64,000 bases of DNA from a candidate division WOR-3 bacterium (GTDB lineage Bacteria; Hydrothermota; Tepidihabitantia; Tepidihabitantales; Tepidihabitantaceae), in contig JANLFQ010000004.1 in NCBI GenBank assembly GCA_024653355.1, positions 23,227 to 87,226 of the forward strand. Direction: 5' to 3'. The position numbers and the translations under genes were made by a program. Below the pieces are notes generated by a model. The model was not told the DNA's origin, did not search any database, and saw only the letters and a program-made list of their open reading frames with translations. This document shows, in pieces, positions 25,601 to 34,164 of the stretch (position 1 is the first letter of the stretch; each line of letters begins with the position of its first letter).

Positions 25601-26460
25601 AGAGCAGCACCTTCTCGGGCACCTTCATCGTTCCCAAAACCGACTATCCGGACACGGTTGTTGTTGGCAATGGCAGATATGTTCGCAACCGCGCAACCTG
25701 TTTAATCTCTGCAATCATCTGGAACAGGTCTGATGCCAGAACCTTGCTCTCCGCGCCTCTCTACCTCAGCCCAAACCCGGCGCCAACAACCGACACCATC
25801 CCTCCCGAAATCACCCTCCGCGCCGACAATGTCTTCCTCAGATTAAAAGACACTACCTATGTTCCAAAACGGTTTACCCTGCACGGCACCGTTACCGACC
25901 CATCGGGCGTTCTGCTTTTACCCGACCCCACTTACGGTTTGAAATTTTACCTGAGTGACCCGGGCAAGCAAATCCGGTTAAACGACCGCTTCACCTACGA
26001 CGACAACTCCGCCACCACTGGCAGATTTTCTTACCCCCTGACCCTCGAGGGAACATCAGACTCTCTTGTCGTGCTGGTTGCCGACAACTTCCTCAATCGC
26101 CGTATCGGCACTTACTACCTCAAAACCGACCTTCGTGAACAACTCCGCATCGACACCTGCCTTGTCTACCCAAACCCGGTAACAGACCGTGCCTTATTCA
26201 CATTCAGGCTTACGCGGCCTGCCCGGGTGACGATAAAAATCTTCACCATTTCCGGCCGGCTGGTACGCACCATTGGGCCTCAGGAGTGCAGTTTTGGCTA
26301 CAACCAGATTGAATGGGATGGCTGTGACCGCGATGGCACCCCGCTTGCCAACGGTATCTACCTTTACAAAATCGACGCCCAAACCGGGGACCTGCTCAGC
26401 GGCAACCAGTTACAACCCCGCTCCGCCACTCACCGCGACAAATTCATCGTTCGCCGGTAA
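22612..26460 (+). CDS. C25-family cysteine peptidase, PorU/gingipain-like
   Basis: This 1282-residue secreted protein has a signal peptide (residues 1-22) and a gingipain-type propeptide region (about 25-190). A beta-rich region is followed by the C25 caspase-like domain (about 590-930). His809 in CFFGHGAG and Cys843 in FFGSCGVGRFDD form the likely dyad. GRFDD after the cysteine, and FADPATKLRLP at the end of the domain, are closer to PorU, the sortase of type IX secretion, than to gingipains. The C-terminus is a FlgD-Ig-like domain (VYPNPVTDRALF, NGIYLYKID). It may process the sorting-domain proteins of this window. Confidence 0.82.
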   Translation: MKKSAPGIIVFLSLFPLLTFGASSTRLISETPTLVEFEFRFDSLDITTGMTSINLPDADRIAQPGAPDLPGKIVLIGVPQEGEVRLRYSVSRTNRWTGVEIQPMPALSETPVSPGAMFEKDEYWPSAPAELLSIETVRNIRVARIQLNPIQYNPVRKTVLIHQQLNCQLIFSHPARQNVKPDPLDSVLTRMLLNGGTAIHWKTFGPEKDSFNFFNRFPVWCQVKTETTGIYRITPDDLKNAGFEPTTIDPRTFRLFTIGPYTLNGPYPDTMVEVAIDVLGAEDGRFDSRDYILFYARAPSYWNDSLSEWHTNYYTRYRVFWLTWGLGQGKRITQVPVANPATPQTRAPNLIRLEEDKLCPARSGLLWIWERYSNAGAPSATFYRELNLPNRDTINKLTVLFYAWTDKTSETYRAVIHLNNTVLDTVAIAATNQNCPPNLFTFENLPLIAAAPGNKKDTLAVTLLGSADVYLDYIEIDYTQNLTVNRNQPLLQFYTRMGGAFAINGVGEEFNLFDVTNPFQPQRIQFSLQGNQAQFFWNNFGNFFGTTPAGFRTPVSIKKRQPGNLRTPQEKADYYIICPDEFLPIARLFARYRDNNIPGISAARAHAVPLSQIYDDYTFGMEEPGAIKTFFAAKQPAYGLLAGDATYDYKDNLGIGKFPGVPAYEIGFDLDYEVYNPYVKALDAWFADFDGGGSSPDMILARVTCRTPQELRQFLDKVKSYETQELGLWAKRFLLLGDDEYLGDPSKKESSIHIEGCERIAPLAGNQLDLVKVYLTEYPLEAIKSKPKAEAELLRQLNLGALFWCFFGHGAGFQLCHERAFNVEDIPLVSNGSRNPLAFFGSCGVGRFDDTKYEAIAEELVRTAAGCIATIGASKATYSGSNENFARKLFTHLIAHPEEPIGPAFYEAWFQSNLYILFADPATKLRLPQIGTRPTVTPDTFYPGGRIQWQITPDLTQGYFEIRATEAARERYYFSDAANITYTLPGQEIFRGAGRFQSSTFSGTFIVPKTDYPDTVVVGNGRYVRNRATCLISAIIWNRSDARTLLSAPLYLSPNPAPTTDTIPPEITLRADNVFLRLKDTTYVPKRFTLHGTVTDPSGVLLLPDPTYGLKFYLSDPGKQIRLNDRFTYDDNSATTGRFSYPLTLEGTSDSLVVLVADNFLNRRIGTYYLKTDLREQLRIDTCLVYPNPVTDRALFTFRLTRPARVTIKIFTISGRLVRTIGPQECSFGYNQIEWDGCDRDGTPLANGIYLYKIDAQTGDLLSGNQLQPRSATHRDKFIVRR

Positions 26461-26480
26461 AACAATATTTAAGATAATGC

Positions 26481-26508
26481 TTGACATCAGGTTAAGAAAT
26501 TATAAAAT
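26481..26508 (+). promoter_or_regulatory. Promoter of the lipoprotein/OmpA gene pair
   Basis: TTGACA at 26481-26486, 16 nt, TAAAAT at 26503-26508. An AAAGGAGG ribosome site follows before TTG 26535. Confidence 0.7.
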
Positions 26509-26534
26509 TTTACAAATTAAAAAGGAGGACTGCT

Positions 26535-27110
26535 TTGCGTCGAAACCTTTTCGTCCTTTTACTCGTCTGTGCCGCAATGTTTACAATGGTCTCCTGTCAA
26601 AGGGAGAATGCCCTACGGGTTGTATCAATTCAATCGCCCTATTACTCAGACCTGATTGACCGAGGTATTGAACGCGACCCGGAAACCGGTGAACCAGAAG
26701 AAATTGAAGTAATTCCCACCGATGTTGCATCCGTTCAATTTCAGTACGTAGAAATCGGCCTCGGGCTACCCACCTGGACACCTTATCAGGCTCATATTGA
26801 GAAGGCAACCATCACCTTCAAACGCATTGGTGGCGACGAATTGAGTGAACCGTTACCTCAGATTGTTGTCCCGTGCAAACTCGTGGTCCAGTCAGACCCG
26901 AGCGGCAAAAAAACTGTCACTGGTAATTTCGAACTTCTCTCATCCTGGTACAAAGAAGAGTATCTAATGGGCTACGACTACCTTATTCTCGAAGCAACGG
27001 TTAAGTTCTCGGGCTTTGACGATGCATCGGGGAAACCAATTGAAGCCACCAATAAAATGGAGGTTTCGGTCTCAGACTTCTACGACGACCCGACTCGTAT
27101 CGGGCAATAA
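26535..27110 (+). CDS. Lipoprotein of unknown function, 191 residues
   Basis: It starts at TTG 26535, placed 7 nt after an AAAGGAGG site. The lipobox is MVSC with Cys18. The mature domain opens with RVVSIQSPYYSDLIDRG and has an even beta-strand pattern (ATITFKRIGG, TVTGNFELLSSW, LILEATVKFSGFD), resembling small lipoproteins found with OmpA-type cell-envelope proteins. I do not know the family. It lies 73 nt before the OmpA-domain gene, with a stable hairpin in between, and the two may act together in the envelope. Confidence 0.65.
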   Translation: MRRNLFVLLLVCAAMFTMVSCQRENALRVVSIQSPYYSDLIDRGIERDPETGEPEEIEVIPTDVASVQFQYVEIGLGLPTWTPYQAHIEKATITFKRIGGDELSEPLPQIVVPCKLVVQSDPSGKKTVTGNFELLSSWYKEEYLMGYDYLILEATVKFSGFDDASGKPIEATNKMEVSVSDFYDDPTRIGQ

Positions 27111-27132
27111 ACTTTTGTTCTAAAAGATTCTT

Positions 27133-27160
27133 GCGGCACGGGAAGGCAAACCTGTGCCGC
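27133..27160 (+). terminator. Intergenic hairpin (attenuator or processing element)
   Basis: A 10-bp stem with one G-U pair (GCGGCACGGG with CCTGTGCCGC) and an 8-nt loop. It is followed by TTGAAC rather than a U run, so it is a weak terminator at best and may instead set the ratio of the two flanking genes. Confidence 0.45.
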
Positions 27161-27183
27161 TTGAACTAAAAAGGAGGTAAAAA

Positions 27184-29148
27184 ATGAAATTCTCCCGTAT
27201 TGTCTTGGCGATAGCCTGTTTGACACCGGCACTCTTTGGCTACACCGGATTCGGTGGCGGCAAAGGGTTATTCCGAGTTCAGGATGCCCAAACTGAAGAG
27301 GCGGGTTTAAACATCGCGCTTCAAATAATAGGCCGGCGCCCGTCTTATCCTGACAATGAGGAATATCAAAAGGGCTATATTGCTGACCTGATTGCTCCAA
27401 CTTTACACTATACTCCAATCTCAACCCGCTTTATCGGGGCGGAAATATTCGCCACCTGGGGTGGCATATTCCAGTATGCGAAAATCGGCGAGAAGATGTA
27501 TGGAATGGGACTGCACGACCTCAAAGCCGGGGCAAAACTGTCAATTCCGTATCTGCCGGTCTTAAAAGTTGGTGGCACCGCATCGTACACCTTCAAGTTT
27601 CGCGACCTACCAGAACCGCCTTATTACTGGACCGACGCATCAGCAATGCCTTACGACACCTTGTACTGGGCAGGACTGGCAACACTGCGGTTCCAGGACC
27701 TTATCTCTGTTGCCCCTAATCTGATTTTCAACTACGGTAAATCCGGCTCCTGGACAAACTACGGCACCGGCATTGAACTGGCAGCCGAAGGCTTAGCACT
27801 TTTTGCCGAACTCACCTCCCGCCAGCCGGAAAACTCCACCGGTATATTTGACACCGACAATGGCATTGTTCGCCTGACACCCGGAGTCACCTTTGGCTCA
27901 CCGCGCGGCTTTGCCCTTTCACTGGGCTACACCTTTAGTTTGACCGAAGGTATTCCTAATGAGGTGATTTTCGGTATGAACATCGCCACTCCTTTCTTCC
28001 GTAAAGCACCGGTTGTTTATGGTATACTCACGGGCCGTGTTATTGACGCATCAAGCCAGAATCCGGTTGTTGCGACGCTCGAATTCCCGGACAATCCAAA
28101 ATTAAAACCCGTTATTGCCGACGCCGCAGGACTTGTTTCCCTGAAAAAACTGCCGGTGGGTGTTCTTAAGGTCAGGGTAACGGCTGAAGGGTATCGGCCA
28201 CTTGAAACATTTGTCAACATCGAAACCAAACCAACCGGTCCAATCCAGTTTGAACTTCATCCTCTTATCACCTACGGTATCATCGCCGGCACTGTTACCG
28301 ACGCTCGCACCGGTAAACCATTATCTGCGCTCCTTACCTTTGCCGAAGCCGACATGGGGACAATTGAGGTTGATCCAGCAACTGGCGCCTTCCGCAAAGA
28401 CAACATCCCGGTTGGCACTTACACCATCACTGCTAAAGCCGACGGTTACTTCCCCGCGACCGTAACGGTAAAAATTGAAGAAAATCGAATAACCAACCAA
28501 CCGTTCATCCTTACCCCGCTCGCCGTAAAATCAATTGTCACCGGCGTAATAACCGACCGGGGCACAGGCAAACCTTTACCGGCAAAGGTCACCTTCAAAA
28601 ACGCCACCGACGGTACAATTTTCACCGAGATTGACAATGACCCGGAGACCGGTGTTTACTCCCACGAACTCCCTGCCGGACCTTATGCGGTCGTTGCCCA
28701 TTCTGAAGGCTATATCGACCAGTCTGCGGCACTCGTCGTTGAAGAAGGCAAACCGGCAAAACACGACTTCGCACTGGTTAAAGTGGGAACAACTGTAACT
28801 CTGAAAGGTATTTACTTCGACTTTAACAAAGCGACTATAAAGTTCCCCGAATCCCAGGAAGCGCTGCAGGCGGCATACCAGATTCTTAAAGATAACCCGA
28901 CAATCAAAGTGGAAATCCAGGGCCACACCGACAACATCGGCTCCGACGAATACAATCAGAAACTTTCGGAACAACGTGCCTGGGCGGTCGTAAACTACCT
29001 TGTGCAACAGATGGGTGTTGATGCCGCCCGGCTCATCGCCCGCGGTTATGGTGAATCTATGCCCAAGGCTTCAAACGAGACGCCCGAAGGTCGCGCCCTT
29101 AATCGCCGGGTTGAATTTGTGGTTATCGGCGAAATCGAAAACAGGTAA
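27184..29148 (+). CDS. Outer-membrane protein with three carboxypeptidase-regulatory-like repeats and OmpA domain
   Basis: This 654-residue protein has a signal peptide (residues 1-19) and a barrel-like region (about 20-275) rich in alternating strands. Three carboxypeptidase-regulatory-like domains (about 277-540) each open like YGIIAGTVTDARTGKPL. A C-terminal OmpA peptidoglycan-binding domain (540-654) has YFDFNKATIKFPES, QGHTDNIGSD and LSEQRAWAV; the Asp and Arg that hold diaminopimelate are present. It would link the outer membrane to peptidoglycan. Carboxypeptidase-like plus OmpA domains also occur in PorE of type IX secretion, but the propeller and TPR parts are absent. An AAGGAGG site precedes the ATG. 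Confidence 0.82.
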   Translation: MKFSRIVLAIACLTPALFGYTGFGGGKGLFRVQDAQTEEAGLNIALQIIGRRPSYPDNEEYQKGYIADLIAPTLHYTPISTRFIGAEIFATWGGIFQYAKIGEKMYGMGLHDLKAGAKLSIPYLPVLKVGGTASYTFKFRDLPEPPYYWTDASAMPYDTLYWAGLATLRFQDLISVAPNLIFNYGKSGSWTNYGTGIELAAEGLALFAELTSRQPENSTGIFDTDNGIVRLTPGVTFGSPRGFALSLGYTFSLTEGIPNEVIFGMNIATPFFRKAPVVYGILTGRVIDASSQNPVVATLEFPDNPKLKPVIADAAGLVSLKKLPVGVLKVRVTAEGYRPLETFVNIETKPTGPIQFELHPLITYGIIAGTVTDARTGKPLSALLTFAEADMGTIEVDPATGAFRKDNIPVGTYTITAKADGYFPATVTVKIEENRITNQPFILTPLAVKSIVTGVITDRGTGKPLPAKVTFKNATDGTIFTEIDNDPETGVYSHELPAGPYAVVAHSEGYIDQSAALVVEEGKPAKHDFALVKVGTTVTLKGIYFDFNKATIKFPESQEALQAAYQILKDNPTIKVEIQGHTDNIGSDEYNQKLSEQRAWAVVNYLVQQMGVDAARLIARGYGESMPKASNETPEGRALNRRVEFVVIGEIENR

Positions 29149-29166
29149 CATTTCCTGTTAGTTAGA

Positions 29167-29194
29167 AGAGGGGCGGTCATCCGCCCCTCTTTTT
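29167..29194 (+). terminator. Rho-independent terminator
   Basis: A perfect 10-bp stem (AGAGGGGCGG with its complement), 4-nt loop, and a T run directly after, 18 nt downstream of the OmpA gene stop. The remaining 29195-29304 interval holds only the next promoter. Confidence 0.85.
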
Positions 29195-29268
29195 GGTTTC
29201 AACCCAAATCACGGCCGATAACTAATTTACTCTCAGCAACTGATACGCCAAACTCGTAGTCTAATTAT

Positions 29269-29296
29269 TTGAATATAAACGAAAGGTTGCTATAAT
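29269..29296 (+). promoter_or_regulatory. Promoter of the DUF2007 gene
   Basis: TTGAAT at 29269-29274, 16 nt, consensus TATAAT at 29291-29296, then 8 nt to the ATG with no ribosome site. It is a clear case of a probable leaderless mRNA. Confidence 0.75.
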
Positions 29297-29304
29297 ATTT
29301 TTCT

Positions 29305-29574
29305 ATGTCTTTAATTGCAGTTTACCGTGCGGAAAATGAGTTGATGGCGAACACCATTAAAGACCTCCTCGAAACTAATGGCATTCCGGCAATGATTCAC
29401 TCCTTTCAGATTCCTGCCTATGACGGCGTCGCTCAGGTGATGCGCCCGGCATGGGGCGAAGTTCTCGTACGACAGGAAGATTCGGCAACAGCAAAAGACC
29501 TCATTGAAGGCTTTCTTGCTGCCGAAGGGGATTCCGAACCTGACCATAATACTGAAACACCGGAAAATGGTTAA
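29305..29574 (+). CDS. DUF2007 putative signal-transducing protein
   Basis: This 89-residue soluble protein follows the DUF2007 pattern: AVYRAENELMANTIKDLLETNGI at the start, then a glycine-less strand region ending in WGEVLVRQEDSATAKDLIEGFL. The fold is ferredoxin-like (related to GlnB C-terminal folds); the function is not established. Its 3' end overlaps the next gene by 8 nt, so the two are translationally coupled. It is the first gene of a likely DUF2007-DUF2905-PPDK-PckA transcript. Confidence 0.8.
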   Translation: MSLIAVYRAENELMANTIKDLLETNGIPAMIHSFQIPAYDGVAQVMRPAWGEVLVRQEDSATAKDLIEGFLAAEGDSEPDHNTETPENG

Positions 29575-29794
29575 CCTTCAATCGCTGGGAAAACTGTTCC
29601 TCCTGATTGGTATCATTTTTTTCATAATCGGGGGCGCAATCCTGATCTTGAGCCGAATCGGCGTCACTCGCTTACCTGGAGACATTGTTATTCAGCGTCC
29701 CAACATTATCGTGTACATACCAATCGCCTCGGCGCTCATCATTTCCTTTATTCTCACACTAATCTTAAACCTCATTTTCTGGCGCGGGCGCTAA
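29567..29794 (+). CDS. DUF2905 small membrane protein
   Basis: This 75-residue protein has two membrane helices (about 8-28 and 46-68) around the family motif GRLPGDI, here RIGVTRLPGDIVIQRPN. I start at ATG 29567, which overlaps the DUF2007 stop, because the 21 residues of the longer reading frame are not family-like and would overlap DUF2007 much further. The function of DUF2905 is unknown. PPDK follows after 6 nt. Confidence 0.85.
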   Translation: MVNLQSLGKLFLLIGIIFFIIGGAILILSRIGVTRLPGDIVIQRPNIIVYIPIASALIISFILTLILNLIFWRGR

Positions 29795-29800
29795 ACTATT

Positions 29801-32446
29801 ATGAAAGGACAAACAATGAAAAAACTTGTTTATCGCTTTTGCCAAGGTCGAACCGATGGCTCGGCAAAGATGAAGGATATTTTAGGGGGCAAAGGTGCAA
29901 ACCTTGCTGAAATGACCCGATTGGGAATGCCGGTACCACCCGGCTTCACCATCGCAACTACGGTCTGTGTCTACTATATGAAACACCACCGGTTACCTTC
30001 AGGATTAAAAACCCAGGTGTTAAACGGGATTGCATTTCTTGAAAAGGCGACCGGCAAAAAGTTCGGCGACCCGGAAAAACCTCTTCTGTTATCGGTGCGT
30101 TCTGGGGCGCGTGCTTCAATGCCCGGAATGATGGACACCGTTCTTAACTTAGGACTCAATGACATTACAGTAGAAGGACTCGCTCGGCTTACTAAAAATC
30201 GTCGCTTTGCCCTTGATGCCTATAGGCGGTTACTCGAGATGTTCGGCGATGTCGTGCTGAAAACCGGTCGGGAAAATTTTGAAGCGATTATTCACCAGGA
30301 ACAGGGTACGGCGCCAATGGACGAAGAAACCCTGAGTCGGGTTATTACCGCTTTCAAACTGGTCATCAGGCAATCAACCGGCGCTGACTTCCCCCAGGAC
30401 CCGTATGAACAACTCTGGCGCGCGATTATCGCCGTGCTTGAATCCTGGAACAATCCTCGAGCCCAAGAGTATCGCAAACTCTACTCAATACCGGACGACT
30501 GGGGAACCGCAGTCAACATCCAGACAATGGTCTTTGGCAACGCCAGCGAAGATTCCGCCACCGGTGTTGCCTTCACCCGCGACCCGGCAACAGGGGAAAA
30601 GAAGGTTTACGGTGAGTACCTGACCAATGCCCAGGGCGAAGACATCGTCGCCGGCATCCGCACACCCTTGCCCGTTTCATCCCTTGCCCAAACCCAGCCG
30701 AGAATCTATCAACAACTAACAAAACTTCTTAACCGGCTGGAACGCCATTACCGGGATATGATGGATGTTGAATGGACCCTGGAAAAGGGCAAACTATGGA
30801 TTCTCCAGTGCCGGAGCGGCAAGCGAACCCCAACCGCGGCGGTTAAAATTGCCGTTGATATGGCAAAAGAACGCCTCATCAGCCGTCAGGATGCCATCCT
30901 CCGTATCGAACCGGAAACGGTGGGCGTTCTCCTTCACAAAACAATCGCTCCGGGTGTTAAATATCAAGCAGTGGCAAAAGGTATCGCCGCTTCACCCGGT
31001 GCCGCAGCCGGCGAAATCGTATTAAGCGCATCCCGGGCGCGTGAACTTGCCGAACAGGGCAAAGAGGTGATTCTCGTCCGGCACCAGACATCGGCCGACG
31101 ATGTCGCAGGAATGGCAAAAGCAGAAGGTATCCTGACATCAGCCGGCGGCACCACATCACACGCTGCGGTTGTTGCCCGGGGTATGGGTAAACCGGCAGT
31201 AGTTGGGTGCGGTGCCCTCCAGATTGATTATGAGAAAAAAACCGTCCGCATCGGCACCCACGAATTGAAAGAGGGTGATATCATCACCATTGACGGTTCA
31301 ACCGGAGCGGTCATCATCGGCACTGTTTCGATGCAACAACCCCAACTCTCTGAAGAGTTCAACACCCTGCTCTCCTGGGCAGACAAAATGAGTCGGCTGC
31401 GCGTCCGGGCAAATGCCGACACGCCCGAAGATGCCGCCCGGGCAAGACAGTTTGGTGCTCAGGGTATCGGTTTGTGTCGTACCGAGCATATGTTCTTTGC
31501 CCCGGACCGCGTTGGGGTGATGCAGGAGATGATTCTTGCCGCCGATGCTTTGGGCAGAAAACAAGCGCTTGACCGCCTCCTGCCAATGCAGCGCGCGGAC
31601 TTTGTCCATATCTTTAGGGTAATGGATGGGTTTCCGGTAACGATTCGCACCCTTGATCCACCGCTGCACGAATTTTTGCCCAAGGACCCGGCGCGTATCG
31701 CCCAGTTGGCAAACCGTCTTGGTATTGCAGTCGAGCAGATTCAGGAAAAGATTCACCTTCTTGAAGAACAAAACCCGATGCTTGGGTTTCGCGGCTGCCG
31801 TCTGGGAATCATTCATCCCGAAATCACCGCAATGCAAGCCCGGGCAATATTTGAAGCCGCCAGCCAGGTAAAAAGCGAAGGCTGTCAGGTTCACCCTGAA
31901 ATTATGATTCCCCTCGTTAGCGACGCCGAAGAACTTGCGCGCCAGCGTCGTTTAATTGAAGAAACCGCCTCTCAAGTGTTTGCTGAAACCGGTGTGCCAG
32001 TTGAATTTTCAGTCGGTACGATGATTGAAGTCCCGCGCGCCGCCCTCCTTGCCCAGGAAATAGCCCGCGTTGCCGACTTTTTCTCCTTCGGCACCAACGA
32101 CCTGACCCAGTTGACCTTTGCCTTTTCCCGCGACGACTACGGCAAGTTTTTTAACGAATATCAACGCCTTAACATTATGAAGGAAAATCCATTTGACACC
32201 CTGGACCAGAAAGGGGTCGGCACCCTCCTTAAAATTGCGGTTCAGAATGGGAGAAAAGCAAACCCCAGACTTAAAATCGGTATCTGCGGTGAACATGGCG
32301 GTGACCCGGCAACGATTCAATTCTGCCACAAAATCGGGCTTGACTATGTATCCTGCTCACCTTTCCGTGTCCCGGTTGCCCGACTTGTCGCTGCTCAATC
32401 GGCAATCAGTAAAGGCTCAGAACTACCCCGCTCCGGCTCAGTATGA
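29801..32446 (+). CDS. ppdK: Pyruvate, phosphate dikinase
   Basis: This 881-residue enzyme interconverts pyruvate, ATP and phosphate with PEP, AMP and pyrophosphate. The N-terminal nucleotide domain begins GGKGANLAEMTRLGMPVPPGFTI. The phosphohistidine domain has GGTTSHAAVVARGMGKPAVVG with the catalytic His, and the C-terminal PEP/pyruvate barrel has GIGLCRTEHMFF, MLGFRGCRL and FSFGTNDLTQ. Length is standard. A second ATG at 29816 has a better-placed AAAGGA site and may be the true start. The adjacent PEP carboxykinase, overlapping by 4 nt, suggests joint control of the PEP/pyruvate/oxaloacetate node for gluconeogenesis or pyrophosphate-saving glycolysis. Confidence 0.95.
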   Translation: MKGQTMKKLVYRFCQGRTDGSAKMKDILGGKGANLAEMTRLGMPVPPGFTIATTVCVYYMKHHRLPSGLKTQVLNGIAFLEKATGKKFGDPEKPLLLSVRSGARASMPGMMDTVLNLGLNDITVEGLARLTKNRRFALDAYRRLLEMFGDVVLKTGRENFEAIIHQEQGTAPMDEETLSRVITAFKLVIRQSTGADFPQDPYEQLWRAIIAVLESWNNPRAQEYRKLYSIPDDWGTAVNIQTMVFGNASEDSATGVAFTRDPATGEKKVYGEYLTNAQGEDIVAGIRTPLPVSSLAQTQPRIYQQLTKLLNRLERHYRDMMDVEWTLEKGKLWILQCRSGKRTPTAAVKIAVDMAKERLISRQDAILRIEPETVGVLLHKTIAPGVKYQAVAKGIAASPGAAAGEIVLSASRARELAEQGKEVILVRHQTSADDVAGMAKAEGILTSAGGTTSHAAVVARGMGKPAVVGCGALQIDYEKKTVRIGTHELKEGDIITIDGSTGAVIIGTVSMQQPQLSEEFNTLLSWADKMSRLRVRANADTPEDAARARQFGAQGIGLCRTEHMFFAPDRVGVMQEMILAADALGRKQALDRLLPMQRADFVHIFRVMDGFPVTIRTLDPPLHEFLPKDPARIAQLANRLGIAVEQIQEKIHLLEEQNPMLGFRGCRLGIIHPEITAMQARAIFEAASQVKSEGCQVHPEIMIPLVSDAEELARQRRLIEETASQVFAETGVPVEFSVGTMIEVPRAALLAQEIARVADFFSFGTNDLTQLTFAFSRDDYGKFFNEYQRLNIMKENPFDTLDQKGVGTLLKIAVQNGRKANPRLKIGICGEHGGDPATIQFCHKIGLDYVSCSPFRVPVARLVAAQSAISKGSELPRSGSV

Positions 32447-34095
32447 ACCAGTTTCATCGTCGCATTAAAGAAATCCTGAACAACCATACGGGCATCCAGC
32501 ACAATCCTCCGCGCCGCCAGCTCATCGCCGAAGCGGTTGAACGCCGGGAAGCAATTGTGGCAAAACCCGGGTGTCTTGCCACCTGGACTCCCGCCGATTC
32601 TACCGGCCGTTCCCCACAGGATACAGTAACGGTACTGCGCCCGGAGTCCGAAGGAAAAATCGACTGGTCCTCACCGAACAATTTGCCGATAACCCCCGAA
32701 ACATTTGATATGCTTTTCCTGGATGCCCTGGAGCGACTTACCGCAAAACCACGGCTTTATCATCTTGACCGGGTGATTGGTGCTGATGTCCAATACGCCT
32801 TACCCCTGCGCATTATCACCGACCGTGCCCTTCAGGCGCTATTTTGCGACAATATGTTCTTGCCGATTCCGGCTGATATCAACTGTTCTCGCTTTGCTCA
32901 TACCCCGTTTATTCTTCTCGCCTTGCCTTACGACCGGCTCGATGGGGAAAAGTACTCCGGCCGGCTCCGCCGGCTTCCAAAAACCGGCAAGACCAGTACA
33001 ATGGCAATCGCGATCGATTACGACAACCATATCGGGATTATCTTCGGTTCCGCCTACTGTGGCACTATCAAAAAACTGATGTTTACCGTAATGAACTACC
33101 TATTACCCGACTACGGCATCCTCCCCTTACACTGTGCGGCAAATGAAGGACACACCGGCGATGTCGCCCTGTTTTTAGGGCTCTCCGGTACCGGCAAAAC
33201 CAGCCTTTCCGCCGACCCCCGGCGTAAACTGTTAGGAGACGACGAACACGGCTGGTCGGACAATGGCGTCGCCAACTTTGAAAACGGCTGCTATGCTAAA
33301 CTCATCAACCTCAATCCGGAAAAAGAGCCCGACATTTACCACGCCTGCTTCCATGAAGCCCCCTACCTGGAACATGGTGCGATTATTGAAAATGTTCTTG
33401 TCTACCCCGACGGTAGCTTCGACCTCGCGGATTCTCGTCTCACCGAAAACTCACGCGGCTCCTATCCCCTCGCCTTTCTCAAGAACATCAAAACGCCGGC
33501 AATTGGCAATCACCCAAAAACCATAATATTCCTCACCGCTGACGCCAACGGCGTTTTACCCCCGGTTGCCAGACTTACCCGGGAACAAGCGATGTTCTGG
33601 TTCTTGATGGGCTACACATCAAAACTCGCCGGCACCGAAACCGGTATTGTTGAACCGAAAAGCACCTTCTCCCGTTTCTTCGGTCAGCCCTTTATGCCTC
33701 GAAAACCCGAAGACTACACCCACCTATTAGGCGAAAAACTCAAACGCCACGACACCCGCGTCTTTCTCATCAACACCGGCTGGACCGGCGGTCCTTACGG
33801 AGTCGGGAGAAGAATCGACATCACCCTTACCCGGGAAATCGTACAGGCAGCAATCGCCGGCGACCTGGACAATGTCAACTATGAAACCGAAGCCTTTTTC
33901 CGGCTCGCCATCCCTAACTCCTGCCCCAATGTATCCGACCCCGCAATCCTCAACCCCAGAAATACCTGGGACAACAAATCGGCCTACGAAGAAAGGGCAA
34001 AGAAACTAATCGCCGAATTCCAGAACCACTTCCACCGCGCCTACGAAGGCAAAGGCTTAGACCCGATAATATGCCGGCAATGTCCTGGTGGCTAA
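32443..34095 (+). CDS. pckA: Phosphoenolpyruvate carboxykinase (ATP)
   Basis: This 550-residue cytoplasmic enzyme interconverts oxaloacetate and PEP with ATP. The kinase-1a P-loop is GLSGTGKTSLS (about residues 246-256), the metal/kinase-2 motif LLGDDEHGW follows about 10 residues later, and NFENGCYAK, YTSKLAGTE and NTGWTGGPYGVG complete the ATP-type active site. Length fits the ATP family rather than the GTP one. Its ATG overlaps the ppdK stop (ATGA), so the two are coupled. It is followed by a 40-nt gap and then an independent DtxR-type promoter. Confidence 0.95.
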   Translation: MNQFHRRIKEILNNHTGIQHNPPRRQLIAEAVERREAIVAKPGCLATWTPADSTGRSPQDTVTVLRPESEGKIDWSSPNNLPITPETFDMLFLDALERLTAKPRLYHLDRVIGADVQYALPLRIITDRALQALFCDNMFLPIPADINCSRFAHTPFILLALPYDRLDGEKYSGRLRRLPKTGKTSTMAIAIDYDNHIGIIFGSAYCGTIKKLMFTVMNYLLPDYGILPLHCAANEGHTGDVALFLGLSGTGKTSLSADPRRKLLGDDEHGWSDNGVANFENGCYAKLINLNPEKEPDIYHACFHEAPYLEHGAIIENVLVYPDGSFDLADSRLTENSRGSYPLAFLKNIKTPAIGNHPKTIIFLTADANGVLPPVARLTREQAMFWFLMGYTSKLAGTETGIVEPKSTFSRFFGQPFMPRKPEDYTHLLGEKLKRHDTRVFLINTGWTGGPYGVGRRIDITLTREIVQAAIAGDLDNVNYETEAFFRLAIPNSCPNVSDPAILNPRNTWDNKSAYEERAKKLIAEFQNHFHRAYEGKGLDPIICRQCPGG

Positions 34096-34135
34096 AAATT
34101 TTTCGTCAACCGAAAAACTCTTCTGATTGTCGTGC

Positions 34136-34164
34136 TTGACTGCACGCTTTTTGGTGGTTAAAAT
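34136..34164 (+). promoter_or_regulatory. Promoter of the dtxR-feoA-feoB operon
   Basis: TTGACT at 34136-34141, 17 nt, TAAAAT at 34159-34164. The start codon is 15 nt further on without a ribosome site. Palindromes begin at the last base of the -10 box. Confidence 0.75.
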
